Part shown: piece after piece, positions 30,882 to 42,122 of the stretch | How the letters are laid out: every line of letters starts with the position of its first letter | How positions within the stretch are numbered: the first letter of the stretch is position 1 | From: Sorex araneus | Taxonomy: Eukaryota > Chordata > Mammalia > Eulipotyphla > Soricidae | Length of the DNA: 64,000 bases | Assembly: GCF_027595985.1 (NCBI RefSeq) | Contig: NC_073308.1 | Coordinates: forward strand, 11,988,566 to 12,052,565 | Direction: 5' to 3' | Notes under the pieces: model-generated | The model's database searches: none | What the model was told of the DNA's origin: nothing | What the model saw: only the letters and a program-made list of their open reading frames with translations | Program-made: the position numbers and the translations under genes

Positions 30882-31361
30882 TCGTGCCATAGAGTTAGGT
30901 GTGGGGTGAGCGTGGTGGGAGAGAAACTGGGAACGTTGCTGGTGGGAAATATACACTCGAGAAGGTTCCGTTTTTTAGAAACTCTGTTTTGTCAAGAAGA
31001 GTCCATGACACACACCAGCCTTCCCTCATGAGGCAGTTGCTCCTTCCCGTAAGAACAGGACTCATTCCCCTCAGACACCTTTGGACCATGACCCACAACT
31101 CACACAATCAAATTTCATTCACACACACAGACACACACACAGACACACGCAGTAACAGGGATGTGAATCTACCGAGGTGCATCACAACTGTGAACTATTG
31201 AGCCTGTGGGCCCGGATTACCCTTGAGTTCCTCCTCACCTGGGACAGGTGTTGCGGGTGGGGACGAGCCCTCCTCCACAGTCTGCAGGGACAGCGATCAC
31301 CTTCACTCTGGGCTCGCCTCAGCCCAGAGCCTCTGATCTTGGGCATACAACATGAAAACAT
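23280..31361 (-). CDS. RGL4: Ral guanine-nucleotide dissociation stimulator-like protein (RGL4-type), 15-exon model
   Basis: Predicted RasGEF-family protein of the RalGDS group. Family members promote GDP release from Ral GTPases at membranes. Exons, minus strand, 5' to 3': 31239-31361, 28630-28820, 27994-28053, 27564-27590, 27324-27490, 26891-27207, 26102-26311, 25528-25631, 25271-25340, 24920-24973, 24784-24858, 24505-24576, 24069-24101, 23588-23709, 23280-23409. Every junction has AG/GT ends and matching phase; the total is 1755 bases, 584 codons plus TAA, without an internal stop. Order: short basic N-terminus, shortened REM-like part, acidic Pro/Ala linker, RasGEF domain, short C-terminus with no Ras-association domain, as in RGL4. 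The 27-base exon and 24784-24858 are the least certain (the latter is phase-neutral and may be skipped). Orthology to RGL4 rather than a lineage-specific paralogue is not settled. Confidence 0.8.
23723..23752. repeat. GGAA tetranucleotide microsatellite at a splice acceptor
   Basis: About seven GGAA units. On the minus strand they are TTCC repeats that form the pyrimidine tract, ~13 bases before the acceptor of RGL4-like exon 14. Confidence 0.9.
25271..26311 (-). CDS. RGL4: RGL4-like exons 7-9 (first half of RasGEF domain)
   Basis: Exon 7 (26102-26311) reads 'ELFLELVPNHC', 'HVCPTVRAIESQYYAVAACV' and 'ARARMLEYWILVAQ'. Exon 8 (25528-25631) is 'ECQRLRNWASTYAIICALQS' followed by 'AIRRLSQTW', the most conserved family stretch. 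Exon 9 (25271-25340) is basic ('RRKLKALCRQARKHRR'). Relatives have F-N-x-x-x-N before the V/I-T-T-C-L segment; here it is Y-Y-A-V-A-A. The loss of both asparagines at an otherwise conserved helix may reduce or abolish exchange activity (inference). Confidence 0.82.
26891..27207 (-). CDS. RGL4: RGL4-like exon 6 (acidic Pro/Ala linker and start of RasGEF)
   Basis: 317 bases, entered in phase 1. It encodes ~90 residues rich in Pro, Glu and Ala (for example 'EPPEELGLPPRDAPEPEPLE') without predicted structure, then 'FPARLVAEQLTLMDK', the highly conserved opening of the RalGDS-family catalytic domain. Donor GTGAGA at 26890. Confidence 0.85.
27324..28820 (-). CDS. RGL4: RGL4-like exons 2-5 (REM-like region, shortened)
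   Basis: Exon 2 (28630-28820) reads EEPVCPSSLDEAC, then 'ERTVEMLVSLMQ' and 'IPARILQQMLRW', the start of the REM (Ras exchanger motif) domain. Exon 3 (27994-28053) gives 'GCLLPYLEQVLNCEKTLK'. Exon 4 is only 27 bases (27564-27590) with acceptor 'gatcttctcag'. Choosing a nearby earlier acceptor (exon from 27612) would put a stop into exon 5, which decides in favour of the short form. Exon 5 (27324-27490) holds 'SPMSGSWPEGSAEWL', corresponding to the NMPGSxxExRA segment of relatives. The tryptophan/aspartate-rich middle of a normal REM domain is missing, so the domain is probably not folded normally. Confidence 0.6.
30178..30620 (+). mobile_element. L1 ORF2 3' fragment in intron 1 of the RGL4-like gene
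   Basis: Typical L1 ORF2 end words are present: 'ttggaaaacaatatggcc', 'gggatataccccaga', 'atggaatactacacagcc'. Antisense to the gene. Coding frame broken. Confidence 0.85.
30795..30878 (+). repeat. (AG)n microsatellite
   Basis: Interrupted GAGAGA tract, purest at 30849-30878; part of the L1-derived tail region. Confidence 0.9.
31112..31150 (+). repeat. (CA)n microsatellite
   Basis: Short, impure CACACA/CAGACACA run in intron 1, 90 bases from the exon 1 donor. Confidence 0.85.
31239..31361 (-). CDS. RGL4: RGL4-like exon 1 (start codon and basic N-terminus)
   Basis: Start ATG at 31361-31359. The first residues MFSCCMPKIRGSGLRR resemble the MFSCC-type N-terminus of mammalian RalGDS-like predicted proteins, in which adjacent cysteines could be palmitoylated (inference). 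41 codons, phase-0 donor GTGAGG at 31238. Rich in Arg/Cys. The next exon is 2.4 kb away across an intron holding L1 sequence and AG and CA repeats. Confidence 0.7.
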
Positions 31362-33111
31362 GTCTATTGCTTCTCAGTGCAAGTGAACTAGACGGTCACT
31401 TTCTCGAGAATGAGCTCACAGGGGATCCAGGGTTCTATGGCAGTTGGGGATGGTCACCAGGGAAGTGAGGTCATTTTCCAGGGTTCCATGAGCTGATGAA
31501 TTCCTTCCACCTGACCAAATGCCCTCCCCTGCTATGGCACCACAGACTGAAACAGGGAGTTGAGAGTTTTCCCCAACTATCTGGAAACAGAACGTGGGTC
31601 CTAACTCTGAGGATTCAGTGGAACTGGATTTTTCATGTCTCCCGTGTCCAGACCCCTGGGCCCTGGACTCCAGAGTTGTGTCCACCAGGCTTGGGAATCC
31701 TCTCCCCTCTCTGGCTCCCTCCCCTCTGCAGAAGCAAATGTCACTGAAGTTTGGGACAGCCTGCAGGCTCAGGGAGGTAGGACTTGTGTATGAGACAAGG
31801 GCTGCTGGTGTCCCCCATAAGCACCAAACCTCAGCCCCCTGTCAGCTCACGACTTCCTCCCTCTCTTCAGCTACAGTGGAGGCAACTGTGCGTCAGAGTG
31901 TCCAGGACCCTGGTGTCCTACTCGTCTCTCCTCATTCTACTCTAGATGTTTCCACCCAAATTCCATAGCACACAGGGACTGCCTTTCCCCAAAAATAAGG
32001 CCATAATGCTTGAGGAACTTGGCCCAATTTGTGTCTATGCACATAGTTCCCGTGTCTGGGAACTTCTTAGGGGGCTGCCTTCCTGGATGGTCTACAGGAA
32101 CAAGAGTCTCCAGATGCCCACTCAGAGGGTGGGAGCAGAGGTTTGGCTGTCCCCTGTTGGGATATGACTCAGCCATCCCTCCTTCAGGGACACCAACCTC
32201 TCCTGCCCTAAAACACTCTCCGTCCCTGCATCTTGCTTGATCAGGAGCTTTTTCTGAGGCTGAGACTCCCTGAGCCAACAGAGATGGCCCTGCAAGGGCG
32301 CCTGCTGGGAAGCTGCTGTGGAGTCATGGGTGAGAGGTGGGGTTCCAGTGGGAGGCAGTGACTCTTGCTTGCTAACTGCATCCAAAATATGAGCCATGTT
32401 CGTTGCCATTGTAAGGGTGTCTGTGACAAAAGTCATGTTCAGGAGGCAACCATTGGCTACTGCCCAAGTTAATGTGAATCTGTGGTACATACACAGTCGT
32501 ATCTGTCAGCTCCTAATAAAAGAGGGCACCTCACCATTAAAAAGAACCCAGAGAGAATTGGAGGGTCTCCAAAAGAAACAGAAATACTCAATGCTTCCAC
32601 TGCTCTCAGGAAGAGAAAGAAGTGCAGTGGAAAGCCAGTGAGCCTAATCCTAAATCTGAGGACAGAGAGACTGACAACCGTGGACATGGTAAAGGGTTCC
32701 ACTGGACGGTGGCAGAGTGCTTGTCATTCACAGTGGTCTGGGCATGGATCTGTTTTTCCTGAAGTACCTACAGTGATGTAAAACAATGCCATCTTTACTC
32801 AGTCTATCACATTAAACTCTGGTGACAGTCATAGCTGTAAGGAGTCTGAGACAGGTGACTAAAAGCACTGAGAAGGCCACGGTGGGAACCTGGGACGGAA
32901 CAGAGAAAATAGGGCAAACCAAGTAACCTCTAAGGAAGGACTGCTTCACATTTATCACACGTTTCTATCAATATCAGACATTACTAGGAGGAGCCACTGC
33001 GGGTGGGGTACTGGAACTCTCGTGAAATCCAAAGCTGTTTTAAAAGACTCATCCAAAAGGTAAGAGTGACCACACAAAAATATATGTGTATGACCTTTTG
33101 TGTGTGTCCCT
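31362..33111. other. 5' flank of the RGL4-like gene; no other gene seen
   Basis: The promoter and 5' untranslated region should lie in the first few hundred bases; no TATA box or CpG cluster stands out. Open frames up to 124 codons on both strands carry no recognised domain. Confidence 0.4.
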
Positions 33112-33269
33112 GGGAATAGGGGTTGTTTGGGGCACCACCCCTCAGTGTTCAAGGTTCTATCCTGGTGCTGTGCTCAGGGAGGATTCTGGCAGTGCTTGGG
33201 GGCGAAATCCAGGGTTGGGATCCAACATGGCTGCAAGGTGTCTTACTCACTGTGTGATCTCCCCAGCCC
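33112..33269 (-). repeat. SINE, diverged
   Basis: Minus-strand copy with head near 33268 ('gggctggggagatcac') and damaged B box ('gatcccaaccctgg'). Confidence 0.7.
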
Positions 33270-33591
33270 GAGAAATGTGAACTTGATCTCACTGGACATG
33301 AGGAATAGTGACCACAGTCATTTAAGTGACTCGCTGATACGAAGTCAACTGGCTGCTCTACACTCACATCGTGCTAATAGTCCTTGGGGACCAGCAAGCA
33401 AAGCTGGAGCTCAGCGGAGCATGCACTGAGCCCTTGAGCCCTCTCCTACTGCAGAAGCATGGTTGGTTATGAGAAAACATGGATTGAATTAAGTGGGATC
33501 AAATATAATATACATAACGTACGTATTATGTGGGCTGCTCCAGCAAAATTTATAACAAGAAGCAAAATCTTTATTAGCCAAAAATCATGTA

Positions 33592-33849
33592 GAAGCTGGA
33601 GCGATAGTACAGTTGTAAGACATTTGCCTTGCACGTGGCTGACCCGGGTTCGATTCCTCCGCCCCTCTCGGAGGGCCCAGCAAGCTACCAAGAGTATCTC
33701 ATCCACACGACTGAGCCTGGCAAGCTCCCCATGGCATATTCGATATGCCAAAAACAGTAACAACAAATCTCACAATGGAGACGTTACTGGTGCTCACACC
33801 AGCAAATCGATGAGCAACGGGATGACAGTGATACAGTGATACAGTGATG
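33592..33849 (+). repeat. Chimeric SINE with RTE-type tail, nearly complete
   Basis: Best example of the subfamily: head at 33594, B box 'gggttcgattcc' (near 33645), 'gcctggcaagctcccc' (33715), 'cgatatgccaaaaacagtaa' (33741), RTE tail from 33775, and three GATACAGT repeats at the end. Confidence 0.95.
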
Positions 33850-36037
33850 TAGAAGCTGAACAATCCTGCTGACAAGCAGTCCTGCTTGGATGGGAATATA
33901 ATATTTCACTCCTTTCTGTCCCACACAGTAGCCAGCCTCACCTCTGGGAGTTGAGACACTGGCATGGTGAAGATGGGACTGAGGGCCCAAATCTTTCTTC
34001 TTCCTTCAATGTGGTTCATTGACACGCAAAAATCACCTGAGCCAGCAGCCAGGGCATCAGAGCAGAGCTCCAGACAGCAGATATGAACTGCTTTTGGATG
34101 ACCCTGTCCCCTCCTCTAGTGGCTGCTGCATGGTGACTGCCCAGGGCTCACAGGCCTGGCTCGGGGGCTCACACAATTCTAGCCATGCTAGCTGGGTCTC
34201 ACGTCAGGTTGTAGTGCTCCCCAGAGGTCACCACAGTGCTCACACATGGACACACCTCGGGTCACACTTCCCAGCTGTGGAGCACATGTATGGGCACTGA
34301 ATAGAGACCGTGGGCCCAAAGGCTGGCACAGCAGGCATTCTAAAGCCAGGGCGGGCAGAAACAAGATGCGTATCTGAGGCAGGAACCTGAAGAACCCTCA
34401 AGGGACGTTATTGTTGCTGATTTCTATGGACGAGATGATAGGAATTTGGAAACTTCCTTGAATGAACAACCCAATGCCCACTTGGGCAGGACAACACCAA
34501 GAAGAACCAGATTGAACTGACCAGACCAGGGGAAGCCCAGAGAGACTCACATTGACCTGTGAGTGTCAGTTCGCAGGGTCTGCACAGACTGGGGCAGAGA
34601 TGGTTTCAGCCCAGGTTACAGAAATAATATTTCCTGTGAGGACATTGTAGACAACCTCAATGTTGGGGAGCAGGTCTGGACACCCCGGCTCCCTTACAGC
34701 CCTCCCAGAACCACACGAGGGAGGAGAGAACCTCAGCAGATCTGAGGTGGGAGGCAAATGTCACTTGATTCCTTAGGAACAGAGGGTGGGAGGCACCTGC
34801 CCACCTCTCTCACTCCCCTTTCAATCTCCCCAGGGACAGTTCAAATATCTCCTTATTTGAGTGCTGGAGGAGGCTTTCTCCGTGCCCCAAGCACCCCAGA
34901 AGAGAGTTGCATCAAAAGGAAAGAGAGAGAGAGTTGCAAACTTGTAGGCCAGTGAGGGTCCTGGAGGGGTCCCTCAGTACCGTGGCTAACACAAGGCTTT
35001 GCTGATCCTCCAGCCCCTTCCTGGGCAAGGACAGCCCCTTGGCTAAGCTTTCTTTCCCTGACTCAGGATCTAATCAATGTCTCATTCAGTGCACCTGGCC
35101 TTTGGCATTACAAATCAGTGAAAGTGGGACACATATTTGCCTCTTCAGGTCCAATGAAAAATAATGGACATCTAAAGCAGAATTTTCTAATGATTTATAA
35201 GAAAGAAACATATATTAACACGGATACGTCAATCTTGATGTCACTGCCACCTAATGCAGGTGTATCTAAGTTAATGTTAAGCTTCAGGAATCATTCCAAG
35301 CCTGTGGAAACTTCTGGGGACCAGCATAGTCCTCTGACCAGCGTTGTTGACCACTGGTCTACTCTAAAGGACTTCCATTGAGTCTCTAATAGCCAACTCA
35401 GACCTTGGTCCTTATCTCACTTGTCTGGTGTGAGCTTGACAAGTCAGAGCTGACAGGCTGAGAGAAGATTTTACAATGCCTAGAAATGACAGTGGCTTAA
35501 TCTCTAAAAATGAAGGTGGGTTATTAAAAATCAGAAATCAGAAGAAGGAAATCTAATAGGGAAAGTAACAGAAGTAGAAGATGCAATGCAATAAGCCTCC
35601 AAACACCGAATAAGTCCATAAATAGATTCTGACCACATCATTATTAGAGAAATCCTGATTTTAGGTCACAGAGGTAGCCCTGGTACTCATCAGATGGTAG
35701 GAAATGAAAACTGGACATGGTCTCGGTATTGGATGGAATGGGATAAAGTGTGAATCCTCTAGTCCTGCTGGGAGTTTCAGGAATGGGGAACAATCTGGAT
35801 CTTAGGTGTGAAATCAGCATGTTGTTCTTACAATGGCAGGAAATCAAGGGTTTCCTGCATATGTTTTGATTTTGCCTTGCTGACCAGTGCAGGAAATAAA
35901 CATACACCAAGATCCTATTTTCTCTCTCTCTTTTCAAGTCTCTACTCTTGATCTCTACTCTTGATTCCTGTCATGTTCAGTCTATGAATATGATATTATG
36001 GTCACTGATACACTGGGAATACATTTTATCAATAGTG
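33850..36037. other. Intergenic stretch, no gene seen
   Basis: About 2.2 kb without recognised repeats or coding exons; open frames are below 100 codons. Confidence 0.45.
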
Positions 36038-36295
36038 TGTGTCACTGTCACTGTCACTGTCATCACGTTGCTCATTGATTTGCTCAAGAGGGCACCAGTA
36101 ATGTCTCCATTGTGAGACTTGCTTGTTACTGTTTTTGGCATGTTGAATACGCCATGGGTAGCTTGCCAGGTTCTGCCATGCGGGCAAGATACTCTCAGTA
36201 GCTTGCTGGACTCTCTGAGAGGGGCGGAGGAATCGAATCCAGGTCGGCCATGTGCAAGGCGAATGCCTTACCACTGTGCTATCGCTCTAGCCCAA
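36038..36295 (-). repeat. Chimeric SINE with RTE-type tail
   Basis: Minus-strand full-length copy: GTCACTGTCACTGTCA repeats at 36041-36060, head at 36295 ('gggctagagcgatagcac'). Confidence 0.95.
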
Positions 36296-36359
36296 CAGTG
36301 TGTGAAAAGGATAAAATTCTATTTTCCCCTGAAGATATCTAATTAATCACTCTCCTCAA

Positions 36360-36459
36360 ATGGAAAGAGCTTCCCTTCCTCTAATTCTCAGAAACATCCT
36401 TGGGGTGCCTCAGATGGAAAGTTTCCCTTCCTCTAATTCTCAGAAACATCCTTGGGGTG
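36360..36459 (+). repeat. Tandem duplication, two ~47-bp copies
   Basis: 36360-36407 and 36414-36459 share 'cccttcctctaattctcaga' and 'aacatccttggggtg'. They differ by a 2-3 base change near their start. Confidence 0.9.
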
Positions 36460-36853
36460 ATGGGAAAATTGCTCAGACTTGGGTGCTTCAAAATGTCTCA
36501 TTTTTCCCCTAGGCTTTTTGTCATCCTTCTGTCTCTGGGACTATGCTCTATAAAGCTCTAATTTGTCTACTCTGAAAACACCAATGGAGATCTTGGTTCT
36601 AGCCTGCTTTTCGTCATCCATTGTCTGATTGGTTTTTGCTTAGAAGTCACATAGTAAAGCAATTTTGGTGTCTATTTCTAGGAGAAATTCAAATCCTGCA
36701 CTCACATCACTTTGTAGACAAACACCTACAAAGCAGTACAAATGTTGAACACTTAGATTTCTAGTTTAGTAACAAGGGGTATCTCAAATGCACAATGCTG
36801 ACTGAAAACAATTTTGTTCTTGTTTTGTTTCTTATGGATAAACACTGATCATC

Positions 36854-37038
36854 GGGGCCGGAGCGATAGCACAGCGGGTAGGGCGTTTGCCTTGCACTCG
36901 GCCGACCCGGGTTCGATCCCCGGCATCCCATATGGTCCCCCAAGCACTGCCAGGAGTAATTCTTGAGTGCAAAGCCAGGAGTAACCCCTGAGCATCGCTG
37001 GGTGTGACCCAAAAAGCAAAAAAAAAAAAAAAAAAAAA
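36854..37038 (+). repeat. SOR SINE, young, with exact target duplication
   Basis: Near-consensus copy with a 25-base poly(A). 'aacactgatcatc' flanks it at 36841-36853 and 37039-37051. Such A-tail and target-duplication structure points to L1-type mobilisation. Confidence 0.97.
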
Positions 37039-37141
37039 AACACTGATCATCAACAAACGTTCACTACCCATTTTTCATATTGGTAGCCAACTACCTAAGA
37101 ACCACCGAGGAGTAGAACATCACCAGACTACAGATCAGGAC

Positions 37142-37260
37142 ATCATCGTCATCTCATCATCATCATCATCATCATCATCATTATCATCACCACCATCAAC
37201 ATCATCCTCATCATCACCATCATCATTATCATCATAATTGGCATCATCATCACCATTGTC

Positions 37261-37307
<47 letters not shown>

Positions 37308-37323
37308 TATCATCATCATCATG
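37142..37323 (+). repeat. (ATC)n trinucleotide microsatellite
   Basis: About 180 bases of ATC/ATT/ACC units. Apparent poly-Ser and poly-Met frames here are products of the repeat. Confidence 0.95.
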
Positions 37324-37554
37324 TAATAATTATATACAGCATTCTTGTTCATGCTTATTCCAGAATGGTGGTGTCCTAAACTCTACCTTTTATCACTGCC
37401 TTTTATCCTCACAGTCACCCTGTCTTGCAGCTATATTAACGTCCCAGTTGTACAGACAGGAAACCTAGGACAGAGACAGTAAGTATTTTTTGTGAGAATC
37501 CCATTCTTCCATGGAGACCACAAGGTCTCAAGGGCATCTCTGCTTGCCTAGTGC

Positions 37555-37655
37555 TTTCCCTCTCTCTCCCTCTCTCTGTTTCTTCTCTCTCCCTCTCTCT
37601 CACCTCCCTGTCTCTTTCTCTCTTCCTATACCTCCCTCCCTCTCCTCTATGTCTC
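37555..37655 (+). repeat. Polypyrimidine (CT)-rich tract
   Basis: Almost pure C/T for ~100 bases, CTCTCTCCCT units. Confidence 0.9.
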
Positions 37656-37989
37656 TTACTTTTTGTTTTGAGACACATCTGGAGGAAGAGCTTCCAGGAC
37701 CATTTGTACTGAATGTCTGGAACCCAAGAGTTCACCCATCAAGGAAATGGGTGAAAGGGGTATAACTCATGTAACAGAATAAAATCCCCAGCCCTTTACT
37801 AACATCTGTGCCACCAAAGATGACCTAGCTGGATGTGAGTGATGTCTTTAGGCAGCTGAACATTGGCCCTGCCTGGTCCACTAGGTCCAGCATCTGTCTA
37901 GTATAGAGTTGTGAAGTTGAACTTAGTCCAGTTCTGCCCTGCCAGAGACATGGGGGCAGGGGCCAGGGTCCCGGGAAGCAGGGGCAGGG

Positions 37990-39010
37990 GTGCTGGGGTT
38001 GGGGAGGACAGCAGGAAATAGATCAGGGTGTCCTCTGCTCCAGTATTTCATCTACACACTGTCTTCAAAGGAAGGTATTTCCAGAGTGATCTGGGGGTGG
38101 AGGAGCGAAGTTCCCACCATACCAAAACCTTGGCAGCCACACTCACACCTCAACAGATGCCACCATGTCTCTACCAGACTCCACAGCCTTATGACTAACC
38201 CCACAGAGATGCTAACCTACCAAAAATTTCAGGTACACTGGGTGATTTGGGGGCTGAAACTCCAGACCTTCTTGGAGTCAGGGTGGGTGACCTCCCTCCA
38301 TTTCCCTGTACTTCCGGAAACTCTGGCAGCCACACCTTATCCGACTTCTGCTGCCATGCAAGCTCATCTACTGGCCCTGCTCCAGAGACTCATGATTAAA
38401 TCCCGAAAGAGATCAACTTCCCACAAACATCTCTCATGTACCCAATCCCGGCTGGGACCTCGAAGGTGATCTCAGGGGCGGATGGCATCAGTGTCTGCCC
38501 TACCAAAGCCCCGGCAGACGAGATCACAGTCTTGGGCCAGACTGCCCACTTACATATCCTGAATTTTCTGAAGCTTGAAATCACCAAACTCTAGAATACT
38601 AACATCCCAGAAGGAACACATTAGATTGGATAGGAACGTAAGTAGACATTAACTAATTTCGACTAACAAAAATACTCATACAAAAGACTTAACTAGCAAA
38701 AGAGCTTAGTAAACTCTCAGACAAGGACTTAATATCCCCATGGTGAGATACAACAATTTTCACAAATTTTCTTTTACTTAAGTATTTTTCTTATCATCCC
38801 ATTAGCCAGTTAGTGTAACAAGCAATATAAAATAAATTATTGTGGGCCTGCTACAGGGACAGGCTTGAAAGGTGGCTGGGAAAATGGAGACATGGTAGAG
38901 GGAAGGTGACAGTGATGGTGAGATTGGGGTTAGAATATTACATGCCTATAACAAATAATCACAACCAACTTTGCAAACCACAATATTTCAATATAGTGTT
39001 GTGGAAGGAG
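37990..39010 (+). repeat. L1-like 3' segment, family B copy 2
   Basis: Parallel to 5691-6560: 'ctctcagacaaggacttaat', 'ccccatggtgagatacaaca' and the tail block near 38900-39000. The upstream part (38100-38480) also resembles 47160-47370. No intact frame. Confidence 0.6.
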
Positions 39011-39063
39011 AGAAGGTTTGTTTATGGAGAAGCAAGAGGCAAAAATGTTGGGATCTATGGGGA

Positions 39064-39220
39064 AGGAGCAATAATTTGGTAGATACAGTATTTGCTTTGC
39101 ACACATCCAATCTGGGTTTGATCCCCAGCATCCCATATGGTACCCCAAGTCTTCTGGGAATGATTCCTGAGAACAGAGCCAGAGTCAACCCTGAATACCG
39201 TCAAGTGTGGCTCCCAAACA
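39064..39220 (+). repeat. SINE, diverged
   Basis: Head damaged ('gagcaataatttggtagata'), B box 'gggtttgatccc' near 39115, distal body to 39215. Confidence 0.75.
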
Positions 39221-41319
39221 AATCAAAATTGAACTCTCTTCCTGCTCTCTAGTCCCATGTGGGTAGACAGGTATGCAAATAGAGAAGGAGGACATGTGAC
39301 AGTCCCCTCAAAGATGAGCAAGCAGCGAGGAGCCACTTCATTGGCTTTGTAACCAAAATCCCTCTTTTGCTCACTCAGGCCCTTGAAAGGAGACAGACTT
39401 TGGTCGGCCACACTCGGCCCACCACCAGGGTGGACCAAAGACAATGAAGCAAACGGGCTTGCAGAGCTCCAGCTGCATCTCCCTGGGGCAGAGACACAGA
39501 GACACCTTCTTGTCTGGGGCTTCATGTATGCAAGGACCAGGGCAAGTGTCACTGTGAAGGGGAACCAGCGAGTGCTCGACACATTAGCCTTGTCACTACT
39601 GTCACCCAGCAGCGTCTCAGTCACAGAGCAAAGGAGTTTTGGAAGAACAGAGTACACTGTCCTTGTCTTATTCTGGGGTTCCCTCCAGGAGTGTACAGGG
39701 GCCAAGAGGGTCACACCCAGCCATGCTTGGAAACCACAATACAGGGGAGAGATTGTCCAGGGGTAAAACTTGGGGTCGCACACAGGTAAGGCATTTGTAC
39801 CTGAGCTTTGAGCTACCTCTCATGCCCCAACTTTCTTGGTTGAACTGTTGAACTGACCAAAATCCATAAAGGAGCTCTGAAGTTCTCAGCAAGGGTTAGA
39901 ACTTCCCCGGGACACTGATGAAGGCTTGGAGCCACCCCCCACTCCCCCACCCCAGGGCTTCTCTCTCCCGCAGCAGCCCTCACTGTGGCTAGAGCAGCAC
40001 TGGCTGGGGCCCAGCCTCCTCTCAAACCTTCCCTGTTGGGGAACTCGCAAACACTCCCCTGTGCTCCCTGGCAGTCTCGGCAGAGGGTAAGGACTATGGG
40101 CTCCCTGGCTGAGAGGTGGACCACACACAGTACAGTCAGGGCCTGCCTCTGCAACATCTCTGTCACCCTGATGAGGCTTCAGTGGGGAAATCCTCCAGCA
40201 GGTACCTGCACTCCTGAGCCCAGTTGAAATCTGCATTTCTGATGTTTGTGCTCACCAGCGTCTCGGGGGTCCCTGTCTCCCCATCCACTGCCAGGTCTTG
40301 TGGCTGGAGGGGAACATCATGATGTTGTCAGTAGTCTGTGGTCTCGTTCTCCCCTTAAACCAGGCACCTTTGTTCCTCCTCTTCCTCTTGGCCTACAGTT
40401 TGGCATCCTAGAAGAGGAGAAATGGGCTTGGGCAAGTGTTTCTTCCTCCAGCACTGGATGCACCATCACAGACCAAGAGGCCGAGGCCTGGGGTGCTCAG
40501 CAGTAGACGCCCACCTGACCGGCTGAGGACCCCTCCAGTTGACTCTCCAGCACTGCCCTTGTGCAGGACCCAGAATCATAGTAGCACCACGAGGGGAAAT
40601 AAATATTAGTGGAGGGGCCTCTCAAGTGATGTTTAGGGAGCTCAGGGGCCCTCCCTGGAACTCTCCGTCAACCAAGTGATTCATCTGAAGGTTAGGCCCA
40701 AGGATGTGGTGCTACCAGAGGTTGGGGGCCAGTCATGCTAGTGAGGCCACACTATGCTCGGGTCAAGCCAGGGTCAGGCACTTCAAGGCATGAGCCTTAA
40801 CCCCTGTGCTGTCTCTCTGGTCACTATAAAATGGTTTTAAATTGATTTATAAAAATAAAAAGAAAGAAAGCAAAATAGTGTAATGAGTTTTACCACCCAG
40901 ATTTGTTCCTACTGGGTTTCCACAGATTTTCCTCCTGCTTTCTGGCACATAGTAGTTAATTCAGCTCCCCGTGGCCCTCATTGATATGCTTCCTGCTCCT
41001 CTCCCTGCATATCATCTCCATCTTATCCCGAGAATCATCTACCTGGAAAGTTTCAGTTATTTCTCACCTTTTCTCTCCACATCCTCCTCATGGCTCACCT
41101 GCATGGCTCCCAGCATAGCATCATCATCACACATCTGTCATCAAGTATTAGGCACACGTGGGACCCTAATCACAGGACTGAGGATGTCACACCTATCTCA
41201 GGACATCCCTGTATGCGTATGACATTTATAAATGATGAGAAGGACTCAGGGTTATGAATGGATTTTCTTGCTCTTAATTAATGTTTTTAAATATATGTAT
41301 TTAATTCATTATTGTAATT
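39221..41319. other. Intergenic stretch with old repeat traces
   Basis: A possible very old minus-strand SINE lies at 40690-40825 ('accagagagacagcacaggg' when reversed). Overlapping open frames of 100-186 codons at 39223-40250 have no recognised domain or splice pattern. AT-rich from 40830. Confidence 0.4.
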
Positions 41320-41490
41320 TATTTTTATTAAGATACCATGATTTACAAAGTTGTTCATAATAGAGTTGTTTCAGGCATACTATACCTAAGAACAACCCCA
41401 CCACCATTGTGACTTTCCCTCCACCAGTGTCCCCAGGTTCCCTTCTACCCATCAGCCTGCACCCCAGTCAGGCACAGAGCAAATTTATTT
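41320..41490 (-). mobile_element. L1 3' end fragment
   Basis: Reverse-complement L1 tail block ('tccctccaccagtgtcccca' is the reverse of the GGTGGAGGGA tail motif). Confidence 0.6.
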
Positions 41491-41944
41491 CACATTGTTT
41501 CCTCCCACAAAACGTGAAAGAAAGCTAAATGGGACTATCAGAAAATAAGTCGATTTGTGGTGGTCGAGTGCTATATGTTTTTAACCTATGTAGAGAAATT
41601 AAAATCATTTAACACAATATAAAGCCTATTCTCATTTACATAAATAAGTTTCCAACTCTGGAATCTAAAATATATTGCATTAGATTTTAATATGTACTTG
41701 GACCTCATTTGTATTTATTTTATATTCCCCACCATTAGTAAAACATTTTAAATTATGTTATAATATATTCTAGAGTTTAAAATGAACTCAAAAGTTTGAA
41801 ATAGGTAAAACCTCAAACATAAATTTAGTAAAAGTGAAAAGAATTAAGAAAATATAAAGGAAAAATTCTGAATAGGCCTATAAATGTACTAAAGTGTTTT
41901 ATCCTAAGAAAGGGAAGATTGATTTTATACTAGAAAATATAATG
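41491..41944. other. AT-rich stretch
   Basis: Nothing recognised. Confidence 0.4.
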
Positions 41945-42122
41945 TTTTTTTTTTTTTTGGTTTTTGGGTCACACCTTGCGATGCACAGGGGTTACTCCTG
42001 GGTCTGCACTAAGGAATTACTTCTGGCGGTGCTCAGGGAACCATATGGGATGCTGGGATTTGAACCCGGGTCGGCAGCGTGCAAGGGAAACGCCCTACCC
42101 ACTATGTTATCACTCCAGCCCC
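41945..42122 (-). repeat. SOR SINE, with target duplication
   Basis: Poly(A) at 41945-41958 (as T). 'ctagaaaatataatg' before it and 'ctagaaaatattatg' after it differ at one base. Confidence 0.95.

Noticed and set aside
37149..37352. Poly-Met and poly-Ser peptides
   Set aside because: Products of the ATC trinucleotide microsatellite.
39223..40250. Candidate gene from overlapping frames of 116-186 codons
   Set aside because: No family similarity recognised on either strand and no consistent splice phases; left as unexplained intergenic sequence.
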